From: G963422445 sp963422445
GTDB lineage: Bacteria > Pseudomonadota > Alphaproteobacteria > Thalassobaculales > Thalassobaculaceae
Assembly: GCA_963422445.2 (NCBI GenBank)
Contig: OY729512.2
Coordinates: 4,030,001-4,094,000, forward strand
Length of the DNA: 64,000 nucleotides
Reading direction: 5' to 3'
Made by a program: the position numbers and the translations under genes. Each line of letters starts with the position of its first letter. Within the stretch, counting starts at the first letter, position 1. The notes below the pieces were generated by a model. It was not told the origin of the DNA. It saw only the letters and a list, made by a program, of their open reading frames with translations, and ran no database searches. This document shows positions 37,597 through 48,600 of the stretch, piece by piece.

Positions 37597-38883
37597 ATGT
37601 CTGCCACTTCCGCTTCGCTCGGCCGCGATCTGAAGATCATGAGCCTTGTCGGCGCCGCGCACGCCGCGAGCCATTTCTTTCATCTGATCCTGCCGCCGCT
37701 GTTTCCGATCCTGAAGCCCGAATTCGAGGTCAGCTACGCCGGACTCGGTCTGCTTACAGCCCTGTTCTACGCTGCTTCGGGCATCGCGCAGACCATTGCC
37801 GGGTTCCTGGTCGATCGCTACGGCGCGCGCCGGATCCTGCTTCTGGGACTGATCCTGTTGTCCGCAAGCGTCGTCGGATACGGTTTCGCGACCTCGTTCT
37901 GGATGCTTATTCTCCTGTCGATCTGTGCCGGGTTGGGCAACAGCGTGTTTCATCCGGCCGATCTTTCCATCCTGACGACGCGAGTCAGTGTATCACGCCT
38001 CGGCCGGGCCTATGGTGCTCACGCGCTTTGCGGCTATCTCGGTTGGGCCGTGGCGCCGTTGTTCGTGGGGTCGATCGCGCATTTCGCGGATTGGCGAACT
38101 GCGACAATCGCAGCCGGCTGCGTCGGCCTTTCGATCGTCGCGATCTTCATCCTGTGGGGCAGCGACCTGACCGAACCGCGGAAAAAGCCACCACAACCAA
38201 GCCCGCGCGCCCGTGGCACAACGACCGTTGTCCAGGATATGCGCCAACTGCTGGCGCCAACTGTGCTGTCCTGTTTTTGCTATTTCGCTTGTCTCGCCGC
38301 TTCGCTGGTCGGGGTTCAGACTTTTGGCGTCACCGCAATGCAGGCCCTCTACGACGTATCGCTCGGGCAGGCAACGACGGCACTGACCGCGTTCTTTGTT
38401 GGCGCGGCGTTCGGAATATTCGTCGGCGGGTTTGCTGCCGATCGTACCGACCGGCACGATCTCATCGCAATGGGCGGCGTTTTCCTTTCGGCCATCGTGC
38501 TCACAGCGATCGGTGCGCAGTCGATGATGGTCGCGTTTCTGATCCCCGGTCTTGCGCTTGCCGGATTCCTGTCCGGCACGACCTCGCCATCGAGAGACAT
38601 GCTGGTGCGCAAGGCGGCTCCGGCCGGCGCCACCGGGAGGATTTTCGGTTTCGTCTACTCAGGTCTCGATCTCGGATCTGCGCTCATGCCTTTGTTTCTC
38701 GGCTGGGCGCTCGATGGCGGCGACGCGAACCGCGTGTTCTATGCCTGCGCCGCTATGTTGCTCGTTACCATGGTGACCGTGTTGCAGGTCCGGCGTCATG
38801 ACAACAGAGTTGCAGAAAAGTCTGATGGGGCCGCTGACCCGGATTGCCGGAGCTATCCACGATCACGGGCCAAACGGGCTTGA
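37597..38883 (+). CDS. MFS transporter
   Basis: A 428-residue major facilitator with about 12 hydrophobic spans. The family loop between helices 2 and 3 is GFLVDRYGARRILLLG. The second half repeats the pattern with GGFAADRTDRHDLIAMGG. There is a central charged loop (LTEPRKKPPQPSPRARGTTT). Divergent from the peptidase pair, with only 97 bp between starts, so shared control is possible. It may import the peptide or amide substrate. Confidence 0.85.
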   Translation: MSATSASLGRDLKIMSLVGAAHAASHFFHLILPPLFPILKPEFEVSYAGLGLLTALFYAASGIAQTIAGFLVDRYGARRILLLGLILLSASVVGYGFATSFWMLILLSICAGLGNSVFHPADLSILTTRVSVSRLGRAYGAHALCGYLGWAVAPLFVGSIAHFADWRTATIAAGCVGLSIVAIFILWGSDLTEPRKKPPQPSPRARGTTTVVQDMRQLLAPTVLSCFCYFACLAASLVGVQTFGVTAMQALYDVSLGQATTALTAFFVGAAFGIFVGGFAADRTDRHDLIAMGGVFLSAIVLTAIGAQSMMVAFLIPGLALAGFLSGTTSPSRDMLVRKAAPAGATGRIFGFVYSGLDLGSALMPLFLGWALDGGDANRVFYACAAMLLVTMVTVLQVRRHDNRVAEKSDGAADPDCRSYPRSRAKRA

Positions 38884-38990
38884 AATCAGCATCTGGTTCG
38901 GTCTGGCTGACGCGAGCCATCTGTTGCGTGCGCCTCTGACATGGCAAATCATTGGCGCTCCGTCGTTAGACGACCGCCCGGATTATCGCC

Positions 38991-41114
38991 ATGGATCAAT
39001 CGAACACGTCACAGATAACGGGTGCTATGCCACTGGGATCCTTGGTAGCCGTTTCTCTCGATCTGGAAACCACCGGCCTCGACACCGGATCCGCGCGTAT
39101 CGTCCAGATCGGGGCGATCGGGCTTAGGGAAGGCAAAACGGATCCGAATGACGTTTTCGACTGCCTGGTCAATCCGGGCATACCGCTGCCGCCCGCGGCA
39201 ATCGCCGTCCACGGTATTTCCGACAGCGATCTGAGCGACGCGCACCGTGCCGACGACATGCTCCCGTCCCTGATCGACTGGATCGGGCCCCGGGTCGTCG
39301 TCGGTTTTGCCATCGGATTCGATCTTGCGATCCTGCAAAGCGAGCATGAACGATACGAGATACGTTGGCGCCCCTGCCGGTCGCTGTGCGTCCGGCAACT
39401 GGTAGAACTCCTGTCGCCCAACTTGCCAGAACTTTCTCTGGACGCTGTTGCGGCCTGGCTCGGCGTCACGGTTAAGGGACGCCACCAGGCGCTCGGCGAT
39501 GCCCGAACGACGGCGGAGGTATTCGCCGCGCTGATCCCTCGTCTCGCAGAGCGGGACATCCGTACGCTGGCACAAGCGGAACGTGCCTGCCTGTCACTGA
39601 CAGCAAGCCGGGACCACGAGGCGAGAGCCGGCTGGCATCCGGTCATAACAACCGAGCCGGACACCCGCGCCAGGCTGACTCGCACCATGATCGACAGTTT
39701 TCCGTTCCGGTATCGTGTGGCGGATGTGATGTCCGGTTCTCCTGCGGTTATCGACCCGCAGATGTTCCTTTCGGACGTGTTGAAGATGCTCATGGAACGC
39801 CAGATCAGCTCCACCTTCGTGGCGCTACGCGATAATGATTACGGGATCGTCACCGAACGCGACATCATGCGCGCGATCAGCACGCACGGTGCCGAAGCCC
39901 TGGACAAACCGGTAGAATTTTTTGCCACACGGCCTCTCCTGACCGTCCCGGCTGAGGAGTTCGTCTATCGTGCGCAAAGCCGGATGGTAACGCAGCGGGT
40001 TCGACATCTTGCAGTGATATCGGACGACGGCACTCCGGTCGGGGCATTGAGCGCCCGCGATCTGCTGAATCGAGGAGCCGCCGACCGGGTTGCCCGCGGG
40101 GACGCGATTGACCGGGCCCGAACCCCGGCCGAACTCGCCCATATCTGGTCTGAACTGACCGAAGTCTTCGCCGGACTCGTCGCCGAGGACATCGACGCCC
40201 GAACCGTCGCCTCGATCATTTCCCGTGAACTCCGCGCCTTGACCCGCCGTGCCTGCGAACTGGCGGAAGCCGACATGATGCGAGAAGGTCTGGGGCCGCC
40301 ACCGGTACCGTTTTCCGTCCTTGTGCTGGGATCGGGCGGCCGCGGCGAAAGCCTGCTCGCAATGGACCAGGACAACGCCATCGTCTACGCCTCCGGGAAC
40401 CCGGACGGCCATGAAGACCGGTGGTTCGCAACTCTGGGACTCAGATTTTCCGATATTCTCGACGCCGCAGGCGTCGCCCTTTGCTCTGGCGGAGTCATGG
40501 CCCGGAATCCGCAGTGGCGGATGGATCTTGGACGATGGCGGGCGACAGTCGGAGAGTGGATCGGACGATCGCAACCACAGGATGTCCTCAACTGCGACAT
40601 CTTTTTCGATGGCACCGTCGTTTACGGCGATACCGGTCTCGGCGACTCCTTGCGGCGCGACGCTCTGGCGATGGCCGCGAATTCACGACCGTTCCTCATG
40701 GCCCTGCGCATGAATGCGGGAGATTACCCGGCGGCCTTCGGCATGTTTTCCCGATTGCGTCTCAAACAGGGCCGCATCGACGCCAAGCGGGTCGGACTGA
40801 TGCCGATCTTTTCGGTTGCGCGGGTGCTCGCGATCGAGCATGGTCTGCTCGACAGGGCCACACCGGAGCGGCTAGACGCGACACGAGGCCTGAGCGACGT
40901 TCATCGCGGGTCAATCGACAATCTGATCGAAGCCCACCGCATCCTGCTTGACGCAATGCTCCGTCAGCAATTGCGTGATATCGACCGAGGCTTGCCGCAC
41001 GGCAATACTGTTGCGCCGAAAGATATGGCAGATGCCCAACGCCAGCAATTTCGCTGGGCCCTGACCCAGGTCGGCACCATCAAAGACGTTCTCGACCTGC
41101 CGCTCTTCGGCTGA
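38991..41114 (+). CDS. DEDDh exonuclease-CBS-DUF294 nucleotidyltransferase-like fusion
   Basis: A 707-residue protein. Residues 1-190 are a DnaQ/DEDDh 3'-5' exonuclease (AVSLDLETTGLDTGSARIVQ, then VVGFAIGFDLAILQSEHERY, and GRHQALGDARTTAEVFAALI with the His/Asp pair). The middle holds a CBS pair (VADVMSGSPAVIDPQMFLSD; GIVTERDIMRAIST; VRHLAVISDDGTPVGALSAR). The C-terminal ~300 residues are DUF294 with a GlnD-like nucleotidyltransferase motif (LGSGGRGESLLAMDQDNAIV) and DUF294_C. The role is likely nucleotide-controlled RNA or DNA turnover. Confidence 0.85.
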   Translation: MDQSNTSQITGAMPLGSLVAVSLDLETTGLDTGSARIVQIGAIGLREGKTDPNDVFDCLVNPGIPLPPAAIAVHGISDSDLSDAHRADDMLPSLIDWIGPRVVVGFAIGFDLAILQSEHERYEIRWRPCRSLCVRQLVELLSPNLPELSLDAVAAWLGVTVKGRHQALGDARTTAEVFAALIPRLAERDIRTLAQAERACLSLTASRDHEARAGWHPVITTEPDTRARLTRTMIDSFPFRYRVADVMSGSPAVIDPQMFLSDVLKMLMERQISSTFVALRDNDYGIVTERDIMRAISTHGAEALDKPVEFFATRPLLTVPAEEFVYRAQSRMVTQRVRHLAVISDDGTPVGALSARDLLNRGAADRVARGDAIDRARTPAELAHIWSELTEVFAGLVAEDIDARTVASIISRELRALTRRACELAEADMMREGLGPPPVPFSVLVLGSGGRGESLLAMDQDNAIVYASGNPDGHEDRWFATLGLRFSDILDAAGVALCSGGVMARNPQWRMDLGRWRATVGEWIGRSQPQDVLNCDIFFDGTVVYGDTGLGDSLRRDALAMAANSRPFLMALRMNAGDYPAAFGMFSRLRLKQGRIDAKRVGLMPIFSVARVLAIEHGLLDRATPERLDATRGLSDVHRGSIDNLIEAHRILLDAMLRQQLRDIDRGLPHGNTVAPKDMADAQRQQFRWALTQVGTIKDVLDLPLFG

Positions 41115-42478
41115 CATCGGTCACAGTCGGATTGGCTCCGATCGCACATCGTGCCGGAACGATCCGAGCCGGTGTCCGGATCCGGCCGCTGCCTGACTGT
41201 CGACCTGCCGATCGAGAGCCTGCATTTGCAGCTACGGAAGATCCGGCGGCTTGCGGTCGAACCACGGGTGCACCGCTTCGATCTCGGCGGCAAACCGGAA
41301 GAGCGCCGCCTCGTCGCCGTAGGGAGCAACGGCTTGGACCGCAATCGGAAAGCCGCCGGCATCCTCACCAACTGGCAACATCATCGCCGGCTGCCCCGTA
41401 GTGTTGAACCAGACCGTAAACGGACTGAAACTGAAAACCCGCCCCCCAGTATTCGTCCAGATCATCCATCATCATGTCGATATGACCGAGTTTCGGCGGA
41501 AGCGTCGCCAAGCCCGGAGTCAGCAACAGGTCGTAGTCGTCGTGGAAAGCAGCCATCTGCCAGCCGATCCGGTGTGCCGTCTGCTCGGCTTCCAGAAATG
41601 TCGCACCATCTATGGCCTCGGCGATTCGGGCTGTTTCCCGAACCACAGTTTCGACGTCATCGGCTTCCGGCATTCGGCCCGACGGATGGCTGCGCAATCC
41701 ATTGAGAGTGTTGCAGGCGCTGATGGTCCGGAATGTCTTCACGATTGCCGCGCCATCAATCACGGGATCGGTCCATTCCACGATGTACCCGAGACTGTCG
41801 CACAAAGCCGCAGCTTCCTCCAGAACCCGGCGCTGCTCAGACCCTACCACCGCTCCGTTCGGAGTCTCGAGGGTGCAGGCGATACGCAAGGTGCCCGGAC
41901 TGGCGCCGACCTCATCGATAAACGGGCGGACCGGAGGCGGAGCGGTATAGGGATCGCCTAGCCCGGCCCTCGGGTCACGTCGAGCAACGCAGCGCTGTCG
42001 CGAACCGACAGCGAGACCGCATGCTCGATGGCATATCCCTCCATGTTTTCACCGAGCAACTGCCACAAGGTTGCGGCCACGGAACGGACGCAGGCCGACC
42101 AGACCACAGGCCACCGTCGGCGCCCGGATCGAACCAAAACCGTCCGACGCATGTGCGATCGGCACCATACGCGCCGCGACTGCCGCCAAAGCGCCGCCGC
42201 TCGATCCTGACTGCGTGCGGGATGGATCCCAGGGATTCCGAAACGGACCGTAGAGTTGCGGCTCACATGTCGGGCTGAGCCCAAGTTCGCAGGTGTTGGT
42301 CTTCCCGAAGATGACCATCCCGGCCTGCTTGATGCGGGCTATATCCAAGCTGCCGACGGTCATTGGCGGCAGATCCGCAAAAAACCGGCTGCAGCGCGTC
42401 GTTCCGGTTCCGGCCAGGGCCGATCCCAAATCTTTCAGCAGGAACGGTACACCTGTGAATGGACTATCCGGCAACTCA

Positions 42479-43699
42479 TACCAAACGCAAGTCATATGAA
42501 CCGATACAGTGAGGCATCGGGATCAGCACGATGGGGCTACGGCCCAGCTGCGCCGGGTCGTATTGGTGATGACGTCGGGCTGGTCGGTCAGCCATTGCCA
42601 CCCCGTCCAGCAGGCGTCCCTCAGGGCGGAGACATCCTTGAACACGCGGTTGGCGAAGCGGTTCGATTTCAGGAACAGAATGATCTGCTCCATCGGATTG
42701 AGTTCCGGACTGTAGGGCGGCAGATGCACGAGCGTCAGGTTGGGGGGAACGAGAAGGTCGCCCGAGCGATGCCAGCCCGCCCCGTCCAGCACAATCACGC
42801 CGTGCGCACCCGGCGCCACGGCCGCGCCGATCGCCGCCAGATGCTCGTTCATCGACGCCGTGTTCGCCCTGTCCGCCACGTGGGCGATGCCGACGCCGCG
42901 CTCTGCGCAGGTGGCGCCGAACAGATAGACGTAGCCATAGCGATGGTCGCGCAGGATGCGCGGACGCTGCTTCCCATTCGCCCAGACCCGTGTCGTCATC
43001 CCCTTCTGGCCGATGCGCGCTTCGTCCTGGAACCAGATTTCTATCGGACCCGCCAGCGCCTCAGAGCTGAGCGCCGACGTCAACTGTGCCTCGAACTCCG
43101 CCACGAACGACCTCTGCCGCTCCGCGTCGGCTTTGGGGTGGACCGGCCGCCCCGAGACAAAGCGAAACCCGGCCCTTCGGAGCATCATACGGGCACCGCT
43201 CTCCGTATAGATGACCCCGAAGGCCTCCTCGATTTTCCGTAAGATGTCCTGAACGCGCCAGCGCGTCACACCGTCCCGCTCAAGCTCGGGACCCGCCTCG
43301 ATCCAGGCGCCGATCTCGGCGATCTGCGCGTCCGTCAACCGGCCCTCGCTCCCGCCGCGCGGGAGATCCGCGAGGCCGTCGAAGCCCTCCGTGTTGTAGC
43401 GCAACACCCAGTCGCGCAGGATTTGAAGCTCCATGCCCTGCGCCCGAGCCGCCTCCGTGCGAGACGCACCCTCCATGATCATGGCGAGCGCACGCGCGCG
43501 CGACGCTTGCTTCGCGTCCCCGCAGTGCCTCGAAAGCGCGTGGAGCTCGTCCGCTGTGTGTGCCGTCCAGGTTATCGGCGTTGCCGCACTCATCGTCATC
43601 CTCCGGCGCTGGTGAGTCGATCACCACAGTCTATGAAGGTCGTCCGGACCGTCACCCCAACATATTGGGATGGTGAGTCAATTTGGAGCGCGCTTGGTA
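42479..43699 (-). mobile_element. IS630-family element, copy 2 of 4
   Basis: The 1221-bp element inserted in the amidase gene. Flanks are TCA (42476-42478) and TCA (43700-43702). The reconstructed amidase has a single TCA and no TA dinucleotide at that point. Confidence 0.9.
42523..43593 (-). CDS. IS630-family DDE transposase (copy 2)
   Basis: Same protein as copy 1 with Leu in place of Arg in NLT-L-VHLPP. DDE motifs (WFQDEARIG, VLDGAGWHRS, YSPELNPMEQ) are intact. Start chosen at 43593, six bases after the GGAGG site. Confidence 0.9.
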   Translation of the reverse strand: MSAATPITWTAHTADELHALSRHCGDAKQASRARALAMIMEGASRTEAARAQGMELQILRDWVLRYNTEGFDGLADLPRGGSEGRLTDAQIAEIGAWIEAGPELERDGVTRWRVQDILRKIEEAFGVIYTESGARMMLRRAGFRFVSGRPVHPKADAERQRSFVAEFEAQLTSALSSEALAGPIEIWFQDEARIGQKGMTTRVWANGKQRPRILRDHRYGYVYLFGATCAERGVGIAHVADRANTASMNEHLAAIGAAVAPGAHGVIVLDGAGWHRSGDLLVPPNLTLVHLPPYSPELNPMEQIILFLKSNRFANRVFKDVSALRDACWTGWQWLTDQPDVITNTTRRSWAVAPSC

Positions 43700-43906
43700 T
43701 CAGCCGTAATCTGCTCACATCCGTGGTCGTAACGCTTCTGAACGACCGCATTGAACACCGGATTGCGGGCTTCGACACGCTCGACCGCAGCTTCGAGAAC
43801 CTCTTCGGCAGACACACCGCCGGCTCTTACCGGAGCGGCGATGCCAAGTCCATCAAGTGATTCTTATTCCGTGAACGTAGCCATCAGAGATGCTCCAGCC
43901 TGCCCT

Positions 43907-44260
43907 CTATTCCACGACCTTGCGCAGAACGTGATGCCGATTGAACGTATAGGGGCGCACCTCGGTCGCCCAACGGCCCTTCTCACCGGCCTCGCCCCAG
44001 GCGGCACTTGTCAGTACATCCGGGCTGCTGACTTCGTAAAGCGCGGCGTATTTCGGCTCGTCAGAGGTTTCGATGGTCTGGACAGAGCCGCCGAGCATCA
44101 AACGGGTCGGCTCCCTGGTTAGCCTCGAGACCGACAGAACACCCGGTACCTCTGACAGATACGGTACGTGTTCCGTGTCATAGACCTCGTTGAACAGCGC
44201 TTCCTTTTCAGGTGCGACATCCATACTGACGATGAAGAGATATTTCTCTTGAAGCGGCAT
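43907..44260 (-). CDS. Small EthD/dimeric alpha-beta barrel protein
   Basis: 117 residues, starting at 44260 (MPLQEKYLFIVSMDVAPEKE), with a beta-alpha-beta pattern and the phrase YDTEHVPYLSEVPGVLSVSR. That phrase is typical of EthD-like/DUF4286 ferredoxin-fold proteins that help degrade cyclic or ether compounds. The neighbours are the dead amidase and a divergent metallo-hydrolase. The catalytic role is unproven. Confidence 0.65.
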   Translation of the reverse strand: MPLQEKYLFIVSMDVAPEKEALFNEVYDTEHVPYLSEVPGVLSVSRLTREPTRLMLGGSVQTIETSDEPKYAALYEVSSPDVLTSAAWGEAGEKGRWATEVRPYTFNRHHVLRKVVE

Positions 44261-44450
44261 GGCAGAGTCTCCCGATCGAATTTCTGGTCCGTATGCGCTG
44301 GTCGGCATGACTGACCGGCGGCACCGAGCGTGTCAGGATCGGTGGACAGTCGTCAAGAAATTCAGACGGAACTGCGCCTCAACCGCACGGACTGGCGCCC
44401 GGGTCACGCGATACTTTGCAACCGGCAGTCCAGTCTCTATGGTGCCGGCG

Positions 44451-45482
44451 ATGGAAAGCAATGTCGATTATGTCCTGAGCGAAAGGATCCCCGAACCGTT
44501 GACCCCGATCGAGATCGCGGACGGCATCCTCTGGATTCGTCTGCCGATGCCGATCGCGCTGGATCACATCAATCTCTATCTTCTGGACAATGGGGAGTCA
44601 TGGGTGCTGGTCGATACGGGTCTTGCCGACCCGGTCTCGAGGGCAACCTGGGACTCGCTGCTGGCCGGTCCCCTTTCAGGTCGGCCGATCCGGAAGATCA
44701 TCGGTACCCATTTTCACCCCGATCATGTGGGGCTCGCCGGCTGGTTGCAGGCCCGGTCGGAAGCAGAGTTCTGGATGAGCCGAGTTGAATGGCTGACCGC
44801 CCGATCGGCCTATCTCGATACCGAAGACCAGTCCTCGGAATTGATGGGGTATTTCTATCAGCTTGCCGGCCTCGGTCCGGACCAGATCACCGCCTATCGT
44901 GATCTTGGCAATGATTACCGCGACCTCGTCTCTCCGATACCAGCGACATACAACCGCATAACCGCGGCAACGACCTTCAGGATCGGTAGTCGCGTCTGGC
45001 ACCCGATCTTCGGATCCGGACACTCACCGGACCATGTCGCGCTGTATTGTCCTGACGACCGAATCCTGCTCGGCGGTGATATGCTCCTGCCGCGCATCAC
45101 ACCAATCATCGCAGTCTGGTGGCAGGAACCGGAGAGTGACCCGCTGGCAGACTATCTGGAGTTTCTCGGTACCCTCGGGCATGTTGCGGACGATGTCCTG
45201 GTACTACCGGCTCACAACCGCCCATATCGAGAATTGCGCACGCGAATCAACGACCTTGGTCTGCACCATGCGCAGCGGCTGGAGATGACGCTCGATCGCT
45301 GTCTGGCACCAACAACGGCGCGTGAGGTGATGGATACATTGTTCACCCGCAAGATGGACGCGTTTCAGACCCGATTCGCGATCGGCGAAACCGTCGCCCA
45401 TATCAATAATCTCATGTTCAAGGGCGAATTGGTCCGAACCCTGGATACACCGGCGCGCTATCTCTACCAACGGGCAGCCTGA
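44451..45482 (+). CDS. Metallo-beta-lactamase-fold hydrolase
   Basis: 343 residues. The metal motif IIGTHFHPDHVGLAGW gives H-x-H-x-D-H. Further ligands are GSGHSPDHVALY (His), LLGGDMLLPRI (Asp) and LVLPAHNRPYRE (His). The start is uncertain: ATG at 44451 (MESNVDYVL) or 44439 (MVPAMES). Longer frames lack similarity. Relatives include glyoxalase II-type and lactonase enzymes. It is followed by a 200-bp gap and the acyl-CoA carboxylase gene on the same strand. Confidence 0.85.
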   Translation: MESNVDYVLSERIPEPLTPIEIADGILWIRLPMPIALDHINLYLLDNGESWVLVDTGLADPVSRATWDSLLAGPLSGRPIRKIIGTHFHPDHVGLAGWLQARSEAEFWMSRVEWLTARSAYLDTEDQSSELMGYFYQLAGLGPDQITAYRDLGNDYRDLVSPIPATYNRITAATTFRIGSRVWHPIFGSGHSPDHVALYCPDDRILLGGDMLLPRITPIIAVWWQEPESDPLADYLEFLGTLGHVADDVLVLPAHNRPYRELRTRINDLGLHHAQRLEMTLDRCLAPTTAREVMDTLFTRKMDAFQTRFAIGETVAHINNLMFKGELVRTLDTPARYLYQRAA

Positions 45483-45695
45483 CCCCGGCCCGAACATGTC
45501 CGGCTCGTCAATCTGCATCCTGTTCCAGCGGACTCGATCGTGACTCACCAACAGCAGCAGACAGGCATCGAATTGCGATTGTGTCCCTGGAATGCGCTCA
45601 TCCTTGCGTGTCTGCTGGCAGGGTGGAACAGACATCTCGGGTAAGACTGGTCGCGATGACCTGACGACAAAGACCGAAAACAATTGGTCCAAGGC

Positions 45696-48600
45696 ATGGA
45701 TTCAGCAAAGGAGGCAGGCGGCGTGAAGACTGTGCTGATTGCCAATCGCGGGGAAATTGCTATCCGCATCGCCCGCGCAGCGGCGGATGCGGGGCTGACA
45801 ACGATTGCTGTCTGTTCCGACGACGACGCCGAAAGTCTGCATACCCGGATCGCGGACCGAACAATCGTTCTCGACGGCCGGGGTCCGGCCGCATATCTCG
45901 ATCTCGAGGCCATTGTCGCAGCAGCAGACACGGCCGGCGCCGATTGCATTCATCCGGGATATGGATTCCTCAGTGAAAACCCTGCATTCGCCTGTGCCAC
46001 CGCGGCGGCCGGCCTGACATTCATCGGGCCGTCGCCCGAGTCGCTGGCCATCCTTGGTGACAAGACCATGGCCCGCAATCTTGCGCGGAACGCCGGGGTT
46101 CCCGTAATCGAGGGAACGGATGGTCCAACCGATTCGGCGGATATCCGTTCCTTTCTCGATTCGCAAGGTCCCGGTCAGTCCATCATGATCAAGGCCGTCG
46201 CCGGTGGCGGCGGACGGGGCATGCGGGCGATAACCCGCGACGACGATCTTGATGCCGCGATCGCCCGTTGCCGATCCGAGGCCGAGGCCGCCTTCGGTAA
46301 TGGCGCATTATATGCCGAACGACTGATTCCCGCGGCGCGTCATGTCGAAGTCCAGATTGCCGCCGACCTCCACAGCGATGTGGTCGTGCTCGGAGATCGT
46401 GACTGCAGCTTGCAGCGGCGCCGCCAGAAAATCGTTGAGATCGCCCCGACGCCTGGGCTGTCCCGTGAGCAACGCGAAACGCTGGCGATGTCGGCCGCGG
46501 CGCTAGCGCGAGCTGCGGGATATCATGGTCTCGGAACTGCGGAATTCCTGCTGGATTCGGAGGGAACTCTTGCATTTCTGGAGTTCAACGCCCGCCTCCA
46601 GGTGGAGCATACGGTCACCGAAGCTGTGACCGGTCTCGATCTCGTTGCCATGCAATTCGAAATCGCGGCCGGTGCACCCCTCGCCGGGCTGGTTGTACCG
46701 TCGCCTCGCGGCCATGCGATACAGGTCCGTGTCAATCTCGAAACGATGACCAGTGATGGCGGAACACGGCCTTCGGGTGGCACGCTCTCCACCTTCGAAC
46801 CTCCTGCGGGGCCAGGCGTCCGCGTCGATCACAGCGGCTATGTCGGATACCGGACAAATTCGCTTTACGATCCGCTCCTCGCCAAAGTCATCGTGCATGC
46901 GGGCCGCGGCGATCCAGCCCAGGCCGCGGCCAAAGCTGCTCGCGCGCTTTCGGAGTTCCGCCTTGAGGGCGTCGCGTCGAATATCGGGTTTCTCCGGGCC
47001 TTGCTCGCGCGTGAAGAATGGAGCGATTACCGGTTCGACACCTGTTTTGTCGAGCGAGAATCCGCCCCATTGCTCCGCGCGGTGGACGAATCGCCCCCGC
47101 GCCTTTCGAGGCCGGACAACCTAGCACCGGACGCATCCCGCGCGCAGATCGCAGGCGCTCGCATCGACGCGACGGATCCTCTCGCGGTTCTCGATCACGG
47201 CCGCGCCGCCAACACACTGGATTTCAATATCGCCGCCAACTCTTTGTCGCCCGGCGGCCATGTGCTTCGCGCGCCAATGCCTGGCGCAATTCTGAACATC
47301 ACTGTCACCCCCGGTGACGCAATCTGGGCCGGCCGGGTCGTTCTGATCATGGAATCCATGAAGATGGAACATGAAGTCGTGGCAGACGTGAGCGGGATTC
47401 TGCGCCGAATCGAAGTCGCGCCGGGTGATACGGTGTTCGAGGACAGTCCGTTATTACTGATCGAAGAAGCGGACGTTGACGCCGGCACCGACGAAACGAG
47501 CGAGACGCCCGATCTTGACGCGATCCGTCCGGACCTGGCCGAGGTCGAAACCCGCCGCGCACTCGGCTTCGACGACAATCGCCCGGAAGCCGTTGCGCGG
47601 AGGCGTAAAACCGATCAGCGGACTGCACGGGAAAATGTCGAGGATCTTGTCGACCCCGGCACCTTCATCGAGTACGGCCCGATGGTGGTCGCGGCCCGGC
47701 GGTCCCGGACATCTCTCGACGAGTTGATCCGGCGGACCCCGGCGGATGGCCTTATCGGTGGCATCGGCCAGATCAACGGTGGGCTGCTGCCGGATGCCGA
47801 CACCCGTTGCATGGTCATGTCCTACGACTACGCGGTATTGGCGGGCACCCAGGGCAAGAAAAATCATCAGAAGAAGGATCGCCTGTTCCGACTGGCCGAA
47901 CGCTGGCGCCTGCCGATCGTTTTCCTGGCCGAAGGCGGTGGCGGCCGTCCCGGCGATACCGACGGCTACTATGCCGGCAATCTTCATACTCCGGCGTTCC
48001 ATCTGTTCGGCCGGCTGAGCGGCAATGCCCCAATGGTCGGGATCGTGTCCGGCCGGTGCTTCGCCGGCAATGCAGTGATTCTCGGTTGTTGCGATGTCAC
48101 CATTGCGACCGCCAATGCCACGATCGGCATGGGCGGACCAGCGATGATCGAGGGCGGCGGTCTCGGGGTGTTTCGGCCGGAAGACGTCGGTCCGGCCGAA
48201 GTCATGCGCCGCAACGGCGTGATCGATATCGCGGTTGCCGACGAAGCTGAAGCCATCGCGGCGGCCAAGAAATATCTTTCCTATTTCCAGGGTGCGCACA
48301 GCCACTGGGAGGCAGCGGACCAGCGCCTGCTCCGCCAGATCGTGCCGGAAAACCGGTTGCGCGTCTATGACATACGCCAAGCTATCGATCTCATCGCCGA
48401 TACTGATTCGGTTCTGGAACTGCGGCGGGACTTCGGGGTCGGAATGATTACGGCACTGGCACGCATCGAGGGAACGCCTGTCGGGCTCATTGCCAACAAT
48501 CCCCGGCATATCGGTGGCGCCATCGATTCGGAAGCTGCGGACAAGGCCGCCCGTTTCATGCAGCTGTGTGATGCCTACGATCTGCCGATCGTCTCGCTAT

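Larger units (their letters stand above)
41232..43884 (-). pseudogene. Amidase-signature enzyme: nonsense mutation, frameshifts and IS630 insertion
   Basis: It starts at 43884 (MATFTE), followed at once by TAA where relatives have Tyr, then ESLDGLGIAAPVRAGGVSAE and ARNPVFNAVVQKRYDH. IS630 copy 2 (42479-43699) interrupts after EQITA. Removing it plus the TCA duplication restores ELPDSPFTGVPFLLKDLGSA. TQSGSSGGALAAVAARMVPI holds the catalytic Ser of the Ser-Ser-Lys triad. Frameshifts near 42070 and 41900 break the middle, and another near 41400 breaks the end (FTVWFNTTGQPAMMLPVGED). Confidence 0.82.
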
